From: Alkalihalobacillus pseudalcaliphilus
Lineage (GTDB): Bacteria > Bacillota > Bacilli > Bacillales > Bacillaceae_D
Assembly: GCF_028610675.1 (NCBI RefSeq)
Contig: NZ_JAQQWS010000001.1
Coordinates: 1,282,274-1,346,273 of the forward strand
Length of the DNA: 64,000 nucleotides
Direction: 5' to 3'
The notes beneath the pieces are model-generated. The model was given only the letters and a program-made list of their open reading frames with translations, had not been told where the DNA came from and ran no database searches. Position 1 is the stretch's first letter. Each line of letters starts with the position of its first letter. Shown in pieces: positions 43,058 to 52,008 of the stretch. A program made the translations under genes and the position numbers.

Positions 43058-44230
43058 ATGAAATTAATCCTTAAACTATTAATGGGAATTATTATCGGTA
43101 TTTTAGTTGGTTTATTTGCTCCTTATGGTATCATAAGATTATTTATTACATTTCAAGATATCTTCGGTAGTTTTATTACCTTTATGATTCCTTTTATTAT
43201 TCTTTTCTTTATTGCCAGTGGTGTTAGTGGCCTTGGTAAAAGCTCTGGAAAACTTGTAGGTTCAACGGTAGGCTTATCGTATGTATCAACGATTATAGCT
43301 GGTACCTTAGCTTTCTTCGTCGCGATTACAGTTATTCCCTTATTATCTCCTAGTGGACAAGAAATCACAGAAAGCACCGGACTTACTTCATTTTTAGAAC
43401 TAGAAATTGAACCTCTCATGAGTGTTATGACCGCATTAATGATCGCTTTTGTTTTTGGAATTGGGTTGACCAAAATTGAAGGGACTTGGTTAAAAAGCTT
43501 TTTTGATGAAGGAAAAGATATTGTTGAACTCGTTATTGCTAAAATTATTATTCCTTTACTTCCTTTTTATATCGCAGGTATCTTCGCCTCAATGGGAGCT
43601 GAAGGAACCGTTTTTGAAACACTAAAAGTATTTGGCCTTGTCTTATTAATGGTAATTACGCTTCATTGGGTATGGTTACTTATCCAATATACGATTGCTG
43701 GAATGATCACACGCCAAAATCCTTTTGCGATTTTGAGGAAAATGCTTCCTGCTTATTTTACAGCACTTGGAACGATGAGTAGTGTGGCAACAATTCCCGT
43801 TACCCTACGTTCCCTCAAACAAACAAAGGTAAGAGAAGGTATTGCTAATTTTGGTGTTCCACTAGGAGCTTCTATTCACTTATCTGGTAGTATGATTACC
43901 ATTACTTTATGTTCGACAGCCGTGATGATGATGTTACCAGGTTTTGAAATACCTACAATTATGCAAATGCTCCCTGTTCTTCTCATGTTAGGGGTTGTTA
44001 TGGTTGCTGCACCGGGTGTTCCTGGCGGAGCAGTGATGGCAGCTGTTGGTGTATTAACAGAAATGTTAGGTTTTACCGAGGCAGCGATTGGTTTAATGAT
44101 AGCTCTTTACATGGCCCAAGATAGCTTTGGCACTGCCGCTAACGTTACCGGGGATGGAGCGATTATTACATTAGTCGATAAACTTGAAAAAGAGGATTTC
44201 GAAGTAGAAAATACAGAAACGAAAGCATAA
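43058..44230 (+). CDS. Dicarboxylate/amino acid:cation symporter (DAACS)
   Basis: A 390-residue transporter with about eight helices and re-entrant regions. Family features are the Ser-rich loop (YFTALGTMSSVATIPVT), the conserved N-V-T-G-D-G end (ANVTGDGAIITL) that coordinates Na+ and substrate, and GASIHLSGSMITITL in the second hairpin region. These match GltT/DctP homologs that take up glutamate, aspartate or C4-dicarboxylates with Na+ or H+. Substrate is not assigned. It is monocistronic with its own terminator at 44241, and AAGGAG precedes ATG 43058. Confidence 0.88.
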   Translation: MKLILKLLMGIIIGILVGLFAPYGIIRLFITFQDIFGSFITFMIPFIILFFIASGVSGLGKSSGKLVGSTVGLSYVSTIIAGTLAFFVAITVIPLLSPSGQEITESTGLTSFLELEIEPLMSVMTALMIAFVFGIGLTKIEGTWLKSFFDEGKDIVELVIAKIIIPLLPFYIAGIFASMGAEGTVFETLKVFGLVLLMVITLHWVWLLIQYTIAGMITRQNPFAILRKMLPAYFTALGTMSSVATIPVTLRSLKQTKVREGIANFGVPLGASIHLSGSMITITLCSTAVMMMLPGFEIPTIMQMLPVLLMLGVVMVAAPGVPGGAVMAAVGVLTEMLGFTEAAIGLMIALYMAQDSFGTAANVTGDGAIITLVDKLEKEDFEVENTETKA

Positions 44231-44240
44231 TGATGTAAGA

Positions 44241-44270
44241 AGCCCGCAGAATTTTATCATTCTGCGGGCT
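44241..44270 (+). terminator. Terminator after the symporter gene
   Basis: AGCCCGCAGA (44241-44250) and TCTGCGGGCT (44261-44270) form a perfect 10-bp stem, followed by TACTTG. Confidence 0.8.
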
Positions 44271-44274
44271 TACT

Positions 44275-44672
44275 TGTTACGTTTACTTCATTAATCGAAT
44301 GTCCAAATCGTCGTATACTTACAATCCAAAACTACTGTTCACCTTATTCAAAACCTTGTGCATATTCCCTGACACAGGGTGCAAAATGCTCATCAAAGCC
44401 AACCATTTTTCGCTTTCCGTTTATTGGAAATGACGGAATGTTCCCCCTACGATAGATCTATTCATAGTTCGGCTCAAAATCATAACCAACACCCATTGTT
44501 TGATAGCGTAGAGAGTTTAAAGGTAGTCGTTCATGGATTCAAGTTAAAAATGGAATTGCGGCTTTTGCCATTGTTTAAACTTCCCGAGGAGAAAAGTGAT
44601 GGGAGAATGTATTGACTCGGACTGAGAATTATGAAACTCAGTCAATTGATAAGAATTAATCAACTACCTTTT
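44275..44672. other. Intergenic region, no gene supported
   Basis: About 400 bp. A plus frame at 44379-44615 of 78 codons has a mixed composition, no ribosome binding site and no recognisable fold; a fragment of an old element is possible but I cannot support it. Confidence 0.35.
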
Positions 44673-45687
44673 TTATTCAGCCGCTAACCACGGACTTAGT
44701 TGTAATGACACATCACTCGTATTAATTGATTGACCTAATGTAAATCCGGTTAAATTCTGTGCTCTAAAGTTGATGGGTGGGACTTCTTGTACACTGCCAA
44801 ATCCAGAATTTTTTCCTGCTAACGCAGAACCATTCACTTGATTATAGACAGCCAGATAATAAATGGTATCATCAACTAATGTAACGGGTGAGATCAATGG
44901 TAATGTAAAAATACCGCTCGTTACTGTGTCAACTATATCTGTAATGGCAATTACTGTTGCTTCAACATTAGACGTCGGTAGCAAAACAGCCATTTGAAAC
45001 TCCCCTGTACCTGTTCCACTTTGCACAATATATGCAGTCATATTTGAAACAGTAGTGACTTGCTGTATATAAAATAATGCTCCTATGGCTTGGTTATTCC
45101 CACCACCCTCATTAAATGAAATTTCAGTTTCAACACTAGCCAACGTAGTCGTTTGAATAAAAAATGGTGTTGGCCCTCCTGTACCACCTGCAGGCCCAGT
45201 TGCTCCTGTTACTCCTTGCGCTCCCGTTACTCCTATTCCCGTCGGACCGGGTGCTCCTGTTACTCCTTGTGCTCCCGTTACTCCTATTCCCGTCGGACCG
45301 GGTGCTCCTGTTACTCCTTGCGCTCCCGTTACTCCTATTCCCGTCGGACCGGTTGCTCCTGTTACTCCTTGTGCTCCCGTTACTCCTATTCCCGTCGGAC
45401 CGGGTGCTCCTGTTACTCCTTGCGCTCCCGNNNNNNNNNNNNNNNNNNNNNNNNNNNNNNNNNNNNNNNNNNNNNNNNNNNNNNNNNNNNNNNNNNNNNN
45501 NNNNNNNNNNNNNNNNNNNNNNNNNNNNNNTTACTCCTATTCCCGTCGGACCGGTTGCTCCTTGTGGACCCACTGACCCGGTTACCCCTCTTCGAAAGAG
45601 AAGCTGAGAACTAATGTCATTATGGAACCTAATATTTTCTAAACCGTTAGTTTTCGATTGACACCCTTTACTATTTTTAAAATTCAT
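44673..45687 (-). CDS. Collagen-like surface/exosporium protein (BclA-like), interrupted by an assembly gap
   Basis: ATG 45687 follows GGGAGGGAG and begins MNFKNSKGCQSKTNGLENIR, then a G-x-y region starting GPQGATGPTGIGV. The repeats run across a 100-N gap (45431-45530), and the last repeat joins a C-terminal domain of about 160 residues (TLASVETEISFN to LSPWLAAE). On either side of the gap the collagen frame differs by one base, so the gap length is arbitrary rather than a real frameshift. The C-terminal domain is beta-rich with hydrophobic strands, as in BclA-like trimer heads. BclA-like proteins form fibres on spores. No clear exosporium leader is visible, so surface localisation is inferred. 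Confidence 0.8.
45175..45594 (-). repeat. 51-bp tandem repeats coding G-x-y collagen units
   Basis: The unit is 17 codons and encodes GPTGIGVTGAQGVTGAP, with T replacing P in some copies. Starts of successive units at 45251, 45302 and 45353 (plus-strand positions of GTGCTCCTG-like) differ by exactly 51 bp. Each unit has one two-residue G-I-G step breaking the triplet rule. About five or more copies remain outside the gap. Confidence 0.85.
45431..45530. other. Assembly gap (100 N)
   Basis: 100 unknown bases inside the collagen repeats. Nearly identical 51-bp units on both sides explain a failed join. The reading frame before and after is not consistent at 100 bp. Confidence 0.95.
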
Positions 45688-45817
45688 ACCACTCCCTCCC
45701 ACCTTCATGATATGAAATATTAAGAGAATTGTTTGGACTTTTGAACAAAAGCACCACAGCCTTGCACGTATCCGCACAACAGCGAGTTTCGAAGCAATAT
45801 AAACTAAGGTGGCGAGA

Positions 45818-46197
45818 TCAAAGTGAACTTTGGCTCGTTTCCCTGTGCGATTTCACCCCTTTCCCAATAACAGTTTCTTTATCCAAACTTACATATACCG
45901 TTAGCTTTTTAGCTGAATCAATTTTAGGGTTAAAGATAACTTCATATACTTGAAGCTTGTTATAACTTCTATCAATAAATAATTTAACTTCATTTGTGAG
46001 TTTTATTTTCGTCACTGTCGAATCTTTCGGGCTAACAGGAATGAATTCTGTCTTTTCATCTTCTGTAACACTATTAAATGCCACCATCTCAATAGACAAC
46101 TCAGCTTTTATTGGTACATTAGAAACAAAAAAAAATTGAAAACATTTCCAAAAGAATACCTATTAATATAAACCCTCTCTTTTTCATCAATTCACTC
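45818..46197 (-). pseudogene. Small secreted protein gene broken at a T9 tract
   Basis: ATG 46197 behind GAGGAG begins MKKRGFILIGILLEMFSIFF and stops at TAA after a run of nine T. In the frame one base earlier the sequence continues as VSNVPIKAELSIEMVAFNSV and goes on for about 110 codons, to HRETSQSSL at 45818. Deleting one T in the tract (T8) restores a single exported protein of about 125 residues with a signal peptide. The mature part is beta-rich and has no family I recognise. The shift sits in a homopolymer, so it could be a sequencing error, a pseudogene or slipped-strand phase variation. Confidence 0.6.
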
Positions 46198-46317
46198 CTC
46201 ACGAATTAGACGAAGGATATACAAAAAAAGTCTCTTTAACTTTCTTAACCAAACATAATCCACAAAGAAACACCTCCCCACTCATTTGAGCAGAAAGGTT
46301 AGGGGGATTCTTCATTT

Positions 46318-47406
46318 TTAAGCTGTACAAACCGGAACAAAAACGAGGTGACTCGGATCAAATCCTGGGAACATATCCGAATCAATTATTTCATTTGTTT
46401 GACCATTAATAGCCGTTAAATATCCATCCCTTGAGCCAATAGCAGCACTCGAAACATAAATGATATTACGAACTGGATCAATGGAAACATCACGTCCGTT
46501 ACCAAGAAGCCCAGGTATGGTCGTAACTACTTGGTTCGTAACCATATCAATAACTGTAACTTCAAAAGTACCATCAGGATTAGAGCTCTGATTAGCCGCA
46601 TACAGCAAGTTCGTATTTGGATTAAAATCGGTCAGATTTGGAGATAACCCTGGTGTCTGAATCGTTGCCACAACCGTATCAGTATTCGGGTCAATGACAC
46701 TAAAGTTTTGACTTTGTTGGTTGGCAACAAAAACACGCCCAACATTTGGATTATAAAGAACACCAACCGGTAAATTCCCGACTTGAATGGAACCTACTGT
46801 AGGTGGGCTTGTGCCTAAATCAATCGTCGAAACCGTATTGGTAACAGGCGGAGGATTTTGACCATAGTTAGAAACATATAACTTCGTATCGGCTCCATTA
46901 TTAATATATGCAATATCTGTTGCCCGAGGTATATTTGGAACAATTAATGTTTCCGTATTTGTAATCGTATCAAAAACCGTCACAGAATTTTGGCTCAAAT
47001 TGGCCATATATAATTCATCTTTTTCAGGATTAAAAATCAATTGAGTTGGCAGTGCTTGACTTAATTGAATCGTCTCTTCAATCTGCCTCGTGAACGGGTT
47101 TATGATAAAGAGCTCAGCATCCGTTTCATCTAAGGCATAAACCCGTTGGTTATTAGGATTATAAATAATACCACTAGGCGTATCAAAGAAAGGGGTTCCT
47201 ATCGTAATCGTATCGATATTCTCTAGCGGACTTGTAGAAAAAACAGATATAGTTCCTGAAAAGAAGTTCGATACAAACACTAAACAATTATTCTGCGGTA
47301 TAGGTGGTGGCACAGGTGGGAAAGGATTAATCGGAAATACGGGAACCAATTGGTCAAGCAACTTTTTCCTTTGACTTCGTGACAAGCATTTATTTTTAAA
47401 TTTCAT
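46318..47406 (-). CDS. YncE/YVTN-type beta-propeller protein, likely spore or cell surface
   Basis: A 362-residue protein of repeating blade units: VFVSNFFSGTISVFSTSP, RVYALDETDAELFIINP, and others such as VFVANQQSQNFSVIDPNTD and ATIQTPGLSP. There are about seven repeats of some 45-50 residues, as in YncE-like propellers. The N-terminus is MKFKNKCLSRSQRKKLLDQL then FPINPFPPVPPPIPQNN, a Pro-rich leader without a signal peptide. Such leaders occur in spore-exosporium proteins of Bacillus. The gene lies among a collagen-like protein gene and a secreted-protein gene, which supports a surface role; none of this is proof. Confidence 0.75.
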   Translation of the reverse strand: MKFKNKCLSRSQRKKLLDQLVPVFPINPFPPVPPPIPQNNCLVFVSNFFSGTISVFSTSPLENIDTITIGTPFFDTPSGIIYNPNNQRVYALDETDAELFIINPFTRQIEETIQLSQALPTQLIFNPEKDELYMANLSQNSVTVFDTITNTETLIVPNIPRATDIAYINNGADTKLYVSNYGQNPPPVTNTVSTIDLGTSPPTVGSIQVGNLPVGVLYNPNVGRVFVANQQSQNFSVIDPNTDTVVATIQTPGLSPNLTDFNPNTNLLYAANQSSNPDGTFEVTVIDMVTNQVVTTIPGLLGNGRDVSIDPVRNIIYVSSAAIGSRDGYLTAINGQTNEIIDSDMFPGFDPSHLVFVPVCTA

Positions 47407-47524
47407 AGTTTTACCATCCTTATACGTTTATATAGGATAATCTATGTCATTATCTATAACCCGGAACGGTCTTTAACTAATCATGCAAAAAATAATAGAG
47501 TCCCGCTACTCCCCCACCAATAAA

Positions 47525-47551
47525 CCTAGCTAGAATCATACTCTAGCTAGG
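47525..47551 (-). terminator. Terminator after the GH13 surface enzyme gene
   Basis: On the minus strand CCTAGCTAG, loop AGTATGATT, CTAGCTAGG, followed by TTTATTGG. It lies about 30 bp after the stop codon at 47580. Confidence 0.75.
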
Positions 47552-47579
47552 CTTCTCTAAACATATAATTGAACGTCTA

Positions 47580-50500
47580 TTACACCGCAACTTTTTTACG
47601 TTTACGATAGATATATATCGCGGCCCCTGCGATAAAAATAAAACCTCCAATTAGTAACCAATTATAAGCATTCGTTGCTGTGTTTGGTAAAGTATCTTCT
47701 TGCTCATTCTTTGAACCGTTATCTTTTTCTTTTTCTTTTTCTTCGTCCTTACCATTCGTTTCATCCTCTGGACGCTCTCCTTTATCGTCCCCTCCGTTAC
47801 CACCAGGGACTTCTCCACCTGGAGTACCTGGTGGTTCTTGCTCTTCAGCTGTTAATACAAATATAGCTGTCGCTCCATCTTGCATGGATGGAATTTCAAA
47901 ATTAATCGTCTCATTTTCTACCTCATATTCCGTCTGACTATAAAGGTCCGTTAATGTACCTTCCATCTCAGGAATATTTAATTCAACCTCAATCGCTTCT
48001 TCATTCGTATTTAAAGCGACAAGAACTTTATCTTCACCATAACTTCTTTCAAAAATAAGATATCCTTCCTCATCACTACCTGCTACATGAGAACGGTCTC
48101 CTCTTGAAAACAACTCCGAATAATCTGCTCGAATATTTAGTAACGTTTGATAATGCTCATGGACTTCGTTTCCTTCTACGTCATTCCAGGCCATATCATA
48201 ACGATTATCATAGTAAGGATAGTTCGAGGCACCTGTTAACCCTAATTCTTCCCCATAATAGACCACAGGCTGACCTTTAGCCGTAATTTGTAGTGCCGAT
48301 GCAACGAGAAGTTTACCGACATCTCCATTGACTGAATATAAAAATCCGTCCTCATCATGACTACCTAAAAATTGCCCTAATGTTGCATGATTACTGAGCT
48401 GTTTATTTCTTTCTTCTAATAAACCTTGAACATGCTCAAGAGAGCCATTCGCGAAATTTCTTGCTAAACTTTTAAACTCAAAGTCTAGCAAGGAATCCAT
48501 CATCCCAGATTGTAAATAACCGAAGTCATCATGCTGACCAGCACCCCAAGCCTCACCAATCATTTTAAATTCAGGCATTTCTCTCGTTAACTCATTTTTA
48601 AAGTCCATCCATGTTGTATCTTCAACATGAAGTACCGTATCAACACGGAAATAATCGATCGAATTCCCATTTGGAGTCGTTGATTTTTCAATCCAATCTA
48701 CTTGCCAATCAATAACTTGTTGACGAACCTCTGGATCCTCCGTTAAAAAGTCAGGAAGTCCTGCTAGTTCACCTTTAATTGTATCTGTCCCACCATCACG
48801 GAACATCCCTTCAAAACGCTCACGGTCTTCTTCCGTTGGAAAATGAGGAATATGCTCATTACCAGCATCCGATCCCTTTAACCCATAACCACCATGATTT
48901 AAAACGACATCAAGCATAATTTTCATACCACGCTCATGTGCTTCATCAATCAATTCATGGAAATCCTCCATCGTTCCAAAGTGAGGATTAATTTCTTCAA
49001 AATTACTTGCCCAGTAACCATGATAACCGTAATAAGGGATACCAGGCTCTGGATCTGTATCAGCGTGACGAACATCATAGACAATATTTTCTACAATCGG
49101 ATTAATCCAGATTGTATTAATGCCTAGATCCTCTAAATAATCTAACTTCTTAGTAATTCCTTTTAAATCACCGCCTTGATAAGCTCCTCGTTCCTCTGTA
49201 TCATACCCTACCCCATAAGGGTCATTATTCGTTGGGTCCCCATCAAAGAAACGATCAATTAAAAGAAAATAAACCCTTGCTTCATCCCAATCAAAATCTG
49301 CATCACCGACAAACTGACGCGTCTCAATAGTTAACGTCGTTTCTCCTCTGTGTACATTTCCATACTGATCAATAGCGTAAATAGGAATTTCTTTTTCTCC
49401 TGCTGTGGTGTCATAATCAACACCAACTGTCACAGTCATTAATTCTGGATCGATCGAAAGACGACTTGAACCACCAATGTTAGACGTATCTGCATATAAT
49501 TCAGAAATCTCAACCTCATCTTCTAATTCAAGTTCAACCGATAAAACGGCATTCTGATTATACGTCACTTGACTAGGTTCAAACTGACCTGTAATCGATA
49601 ATTTAGGGTTATCAAACTCAATATAGGACTGACCATCGACTTCATTATAAAAGTCAGCCACTTCAAACTCTTCACCTGCAATCGTGACAAAGAAAGAATA
49701 CTCATGCTTACCTGTCTCTAGTCCTTCGAAGTGATAGACATAACGCTCATTTTCTCTTTCATATTTCATTGGAAAACGTTCGCCCATAAAGGATAATTCA
49801 ACTTGTTCAATTTCACCCATCGCATCCAAGTAATACAGCTCTTGATCACGATAATAAAACGTGGCATTTCCACTTTCAATTTCAGGGCCCTTAACTTCAG
49901 GAACTGTATGGAATGGAACTTCACCACTTTGAACGAAAACTTTCGTCACTAAATCTTGTGAGTTAAGTTGGATATACCGATCGGGATCTACATCTTTTTT
50001 CGCTGTATCCCAATCTTCACCTTGTCTTAATACAAAACCTACTCGGTCTGCTGAAGAACTAACGGCAATATCTACATAGGCTTGACCATCTTTGATTTCA
50101 GTAAAATCGATTTGATCATCTTGTGCATTCGTTCCCCATACCCATAAATTCCAACCCTCATAATCTCGATCAGGTCGGTCGTAATGGAATCGAATATGTC
50201 TAGGCATTTGCTCAGAGTTTAATGCAGCAATAGCCTCTTCTTCTGAATAAAAGACTTCCTCTATCCCTTCAATCACCCAAACAGCTACTTCGTTTGCGTT
50301 TACAGGCATATCAATATCACGGTTGAACCCTTCCTGCTGTTCCCAATCACCTAATCGAGGTAAAATTGTAATTTGATCTTCTGGAAAAGAAAAAGTTCCT
50401 TTGGCAAATTGAAAAGAATCTGCGATAGTTATTTGTTCTGAAAATGAATAAGCGGCATCATCAACACCACTGTTAAAGATCCATAGCTGCCAATCTTCTA

Positions 50501-51182
50501 CTTGGTTATCCGTGCGATGATAGTGAATCGTATACTCGTACATACCTTCGATGATCTCGATTGTTTTACGAGCTTGCTCATCACCTTTTGAAGCGACAAG
50601 CTCTAACTTCTCGCCAGCTTCAGCGTGATCGGCAATAACAAGTTCATTTTGCTCGATGCTGACACCTGCCACTTGTTCAGAAAGTGACCATTGGACATCG
50701 CTCGCTTTTTCAACGGCTCCATCCTCTTGCACCTTTAGTGCTTGAAGTGGGTATGTCTGTTCTTTCTCTACCGCATTCGGCACTTCCTTCAAACTTAATC
50801 CTGTAACAACAAATTGGCTGTTGTCATTCTTTAAAGGTAACGGATTGTTCGGATCTTCTATCCATTCATTTCCGTCTATTACTAATTTATATTCATAGGC
50901 TCCTGCAGGAAGTGGGCCAGCTTGCCCTGTCCATAGCTCCCCTTCTTTTTGGAGTTCAATAGCGCTATTCTGCCAATCTGTGAAACTACCTGCTACCTTC
51001 ACAGATTCAGCATCTAGATGACCGTCATACTGAAATAATACGGTTTTATCTTGCTCAACTACCGGATTAATTAAGTCATCATTGGCTTTCGCCTGCTGTT
51101 GTGGCATGTACCCTATGAAAGCGGAAACAACTAATAAAACAGCTAAAAACAATGAAACAAATGAACGATTCTGTTTGGTCAT
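47580..51182 (-). CDS. Cell-wall-anchored GH13 amylase/pullulanase with CBM domains
   Basis: A 1200-residue exported enzyme. Signal peptide at 1-34 (QQQAKAN cleavage). Domains in order: a CBM48/E-set-like module (about 45-130, VAGSFTDWQNSAIEL), two pullulanase-associated CBM41 modules (about 213-310 and 330-430; WQLWIFNSG and WNLWVWGTN), an E-set region, and the GH13 catalytic core from about 645. Its regions are DVVLNHGGYG (I), YFRVDTVLHV (II, nucleophile Asp), MIGEAWG (III, acid Glu) and LGSHDEDGF (IV). The C-terminus has an acidic linker, LPNTATNAY sortase motif at about 1165, a hydrophobic segment and KRKKVAV. It should degrade alpha-glucans at the cell surface. A cre site upstream implies catabolite repression. 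Confidence 0.93.
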   Translation of the reverse strand: MTKQNRSFVSLFLAVLLVVSAFIGYMPQQQAKANDDLINPVVEQDKTVLFQYDGHLDAESVKVAGSFTDWQNSAIELQKEGELWTGQAGPLPAGAYEYKLVIDGNEWIEDPNNPLPLKNDNSQFVVTGLSLKEVPNAVEKEQTYPLQALKVQEDGAVEKASDVQWSLSEQVAGVSIEQNELVIADHAEAGEKLELVASKGDEQARKTIEIIEGMYEYTIHYHRTDNQVEDWQLWIFNSGVDDAAYSFSEQITIADSFQFAKGTFSFPEDQITILPRLGDWEQQEGFNRDIDMPVNANEVAVWVIEGIEEVFYSEEEAIAALNSEQMPRHIRFHYDRPDRDYEGWNLWVWGTNAQDDQIDFTEIKDGQAYVDIAVSSSADRVGFVLRQGEDWDTAKKDVDPDRYIQLNSQDLVTKVFVQSGEVPFHTVPEVKGPEIESGNATFYYRDQELYYLDAMGEIEQVELSFMGERFPMKYERENERYVYHFEGLETGKHEYSFFVTIAGEEFEVADFYNEVDGQSYIEFDNPKLSITGQFEPSQVTYNQNAVLSVELELEDEVEISELYADTSNIGGSSRLSIDPELMTVTVGVDYDTTAGEKEIPIYAIDQYGNVHRGETTLTIETRQFVGDADFDWDEARVYFLLIDRFFDGDPTNNDPYGVGYDTEERGAYQGGDLKGITKKLDYLEDLGINTIWINPIVENIVYDVRHADTDPEPGIPYYGYHGYWASNFEEINPHFGTMEDFHELIDEAHERGMKIMLDVVLNHGGYGLKGSDAGNEHIPHFPTEEDRERFEGMFRDGGTDTIKGELAGLPDFLTEDPEVRQQVIDWQVDWIEKSTTPNGNSIDYFRVDTVLHVEDTTWMDFKNELTREMPEFKMIGEAWGAGQHDDFGYLQSGMMDSLLDFEFKSLARNFANGSLEHVQGLLEERNKQLSNHATLGQFLGSHDEDGFLYSVNGDVGKLLVASALQITAKGQPVVYYGEELGLTGASNYPYYDNRYDMAWNDVEGNEVHEHYQTLLNIRADYSELFSRGDRSHVAGSDEEGYLIFERSYGEDKVLVALNTNEEAIEVELNIPEMEGTLTDLYSQTEYEVENETINFEIPSMQDGATAIFVLTAEEQEPPGTPGGEVPGGNGGDDKGERPEDETNGKDEEKEKEKDNGSKNEQEDTLPNTATNAYNWLLIGGFIFIAGAAIYIYRKRKKVAV

Positions 51183-51259
51183 AACATGTTTCTCCTCTCA
51201 ATTTTTGTTTATGTAATGGGTTTGAACCCTACTTACCTATGGAAAAGTTAGCACATTAG

Positions 51260-51273
51260 TGCAAACGGTTGCA
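51260..51273 (-). promoter_or_regulatory. cre site of the amylase/pullulanase gene
   Basis: TGCAAACGGTTGCA is palindromic and fits the CcpA consensus TGNAANCGNWNNCA. It lies about 80 bp upstream of the start codon at 51182, as expected for carbon catabolite repression of a starch-degrading enzyme. Confidence 0.65.
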
Positions 51274-51295
51274 TTAATATGTGTGAGAAACGTTT

Positions 51296-51490
51296 TGTAT
51301 GAAAGTTGCTTAAAGCTCATGTGTTCTTCTTCGAAGATCGCTGCGGGAATGGGGGGCACGCTTTCCGCAGGCGGGCGCCAAACTAACTTGCTATCGCAAG
51401 TGGATTTCGGCCTGCCCTTCCCTCCTGCAGGAGTCGGCCTCCCCATTCCCTCCGCTTGGGTTAATGCAGGCTTCTTGGTTCGTACACTTC
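51296..51490 (+). repeat. Dispersed GC-rich repeat, related family (copy D)
   Basis: It starts with the flank TTTGTATGAAAGTTGCTTA shared with the other family and continues GCGGGAATGGGGGGC, CGCTTTCCGCAGGCGG, TGGATTTCGGCCTGCC, TGCAGGAGTCGGCCTC and CCCTCCGCTTGGG. The middle differs from copies A-C (GGGAATGGGG and the Shine-like CTCCTGCAGGAGTC). This type of GC-rich island is common in intergenic regions of Bacillaceae. It lies between the amylase promoter and the methyltransferase locus. Confidence 0.65.
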
Positions 51491-51897
51491 TCATACAAAA
51501 CGATTGAATGAAAAGTAATAAAAGCTAACAAACCAAGAAGCAAAGACATATGATCAAAATGCCACCAGTTGAAGGCGAACGCTACTTTCGTGTTTGTTGG
51601 TGGCAAAGTGAATTGGATTTGCTATCTAGGCCTTGTATGAATGTGGTACGAATATTTATGTATACAGCTCATTTCTTCCTACAATCAAAAGATTCGCACA
51701 ATAGTCGCACTAAATGTGAAAACGATTTCATATTTATCTCTAAGTTACTATGATTTAAGTAAGATTGCAAGTGTCTTTGTTGACACATCTATTAGTAAAG
51801 TGGCATGAGCCGAAGTCACAACCATTTACACAAGACTTTCATCTCAAATCCATTGCATAGTCTGTTGACATTATGATTAAGTCGTTAAAAAAATCAA
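51491..51897. other. Intergenic region, no gene supported
   Basis: About 400 bp. Short plus-strand frames (51550-51753) show no ribosome binding site or family. An inverted pair TGCCACC near 51562 and GGTGGCA near 51598 is present. I see no other structure. Confidence 0.4.
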
Positions 51898-51930
51898 ATA
51901 CCCTCACTATCTATTATGAAGTGAGGGTAT
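51898..51930 (-). terminator. Terminator after the methyltransferase gene
   Basis: ATACCCTCAC and GTGAGGGTAT form a perfect 10-bp stem with a 13-nt loop; a T-run follows on the minus strand (plus-strand AAAAAAATC). Confidence 0.75.
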
Positions 51931-52008
51931 TTACTTTACTTATCGCGATTTTCGTTACGTTTGAATGACAGGAATAGATTGAGTATCTCCTTCATAGTAA
52001 AAAATCTA

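Noticed and set aside
44379..44615. 78-codon plus frame as a transposase fragment
   Set aside because: No DDE or other transposase motif is visible, and there are no terminal inverted repeats around it.
45175..45594. Regular 51-bp repeats that could suggest a CRISPR array
   Set aside because: The units are contiguous without unique spacers, code for G-x-y collagen residues in one frame, and no cas gene is present.
51340..51460. GC-rich island as a tRNA or rRNA remnant
   Set aside because: It contains no cloverleaf or rRNA landmark and is better explained as a dispersed repeat sharing the TTTGTATGAAAG flank with the other copies.
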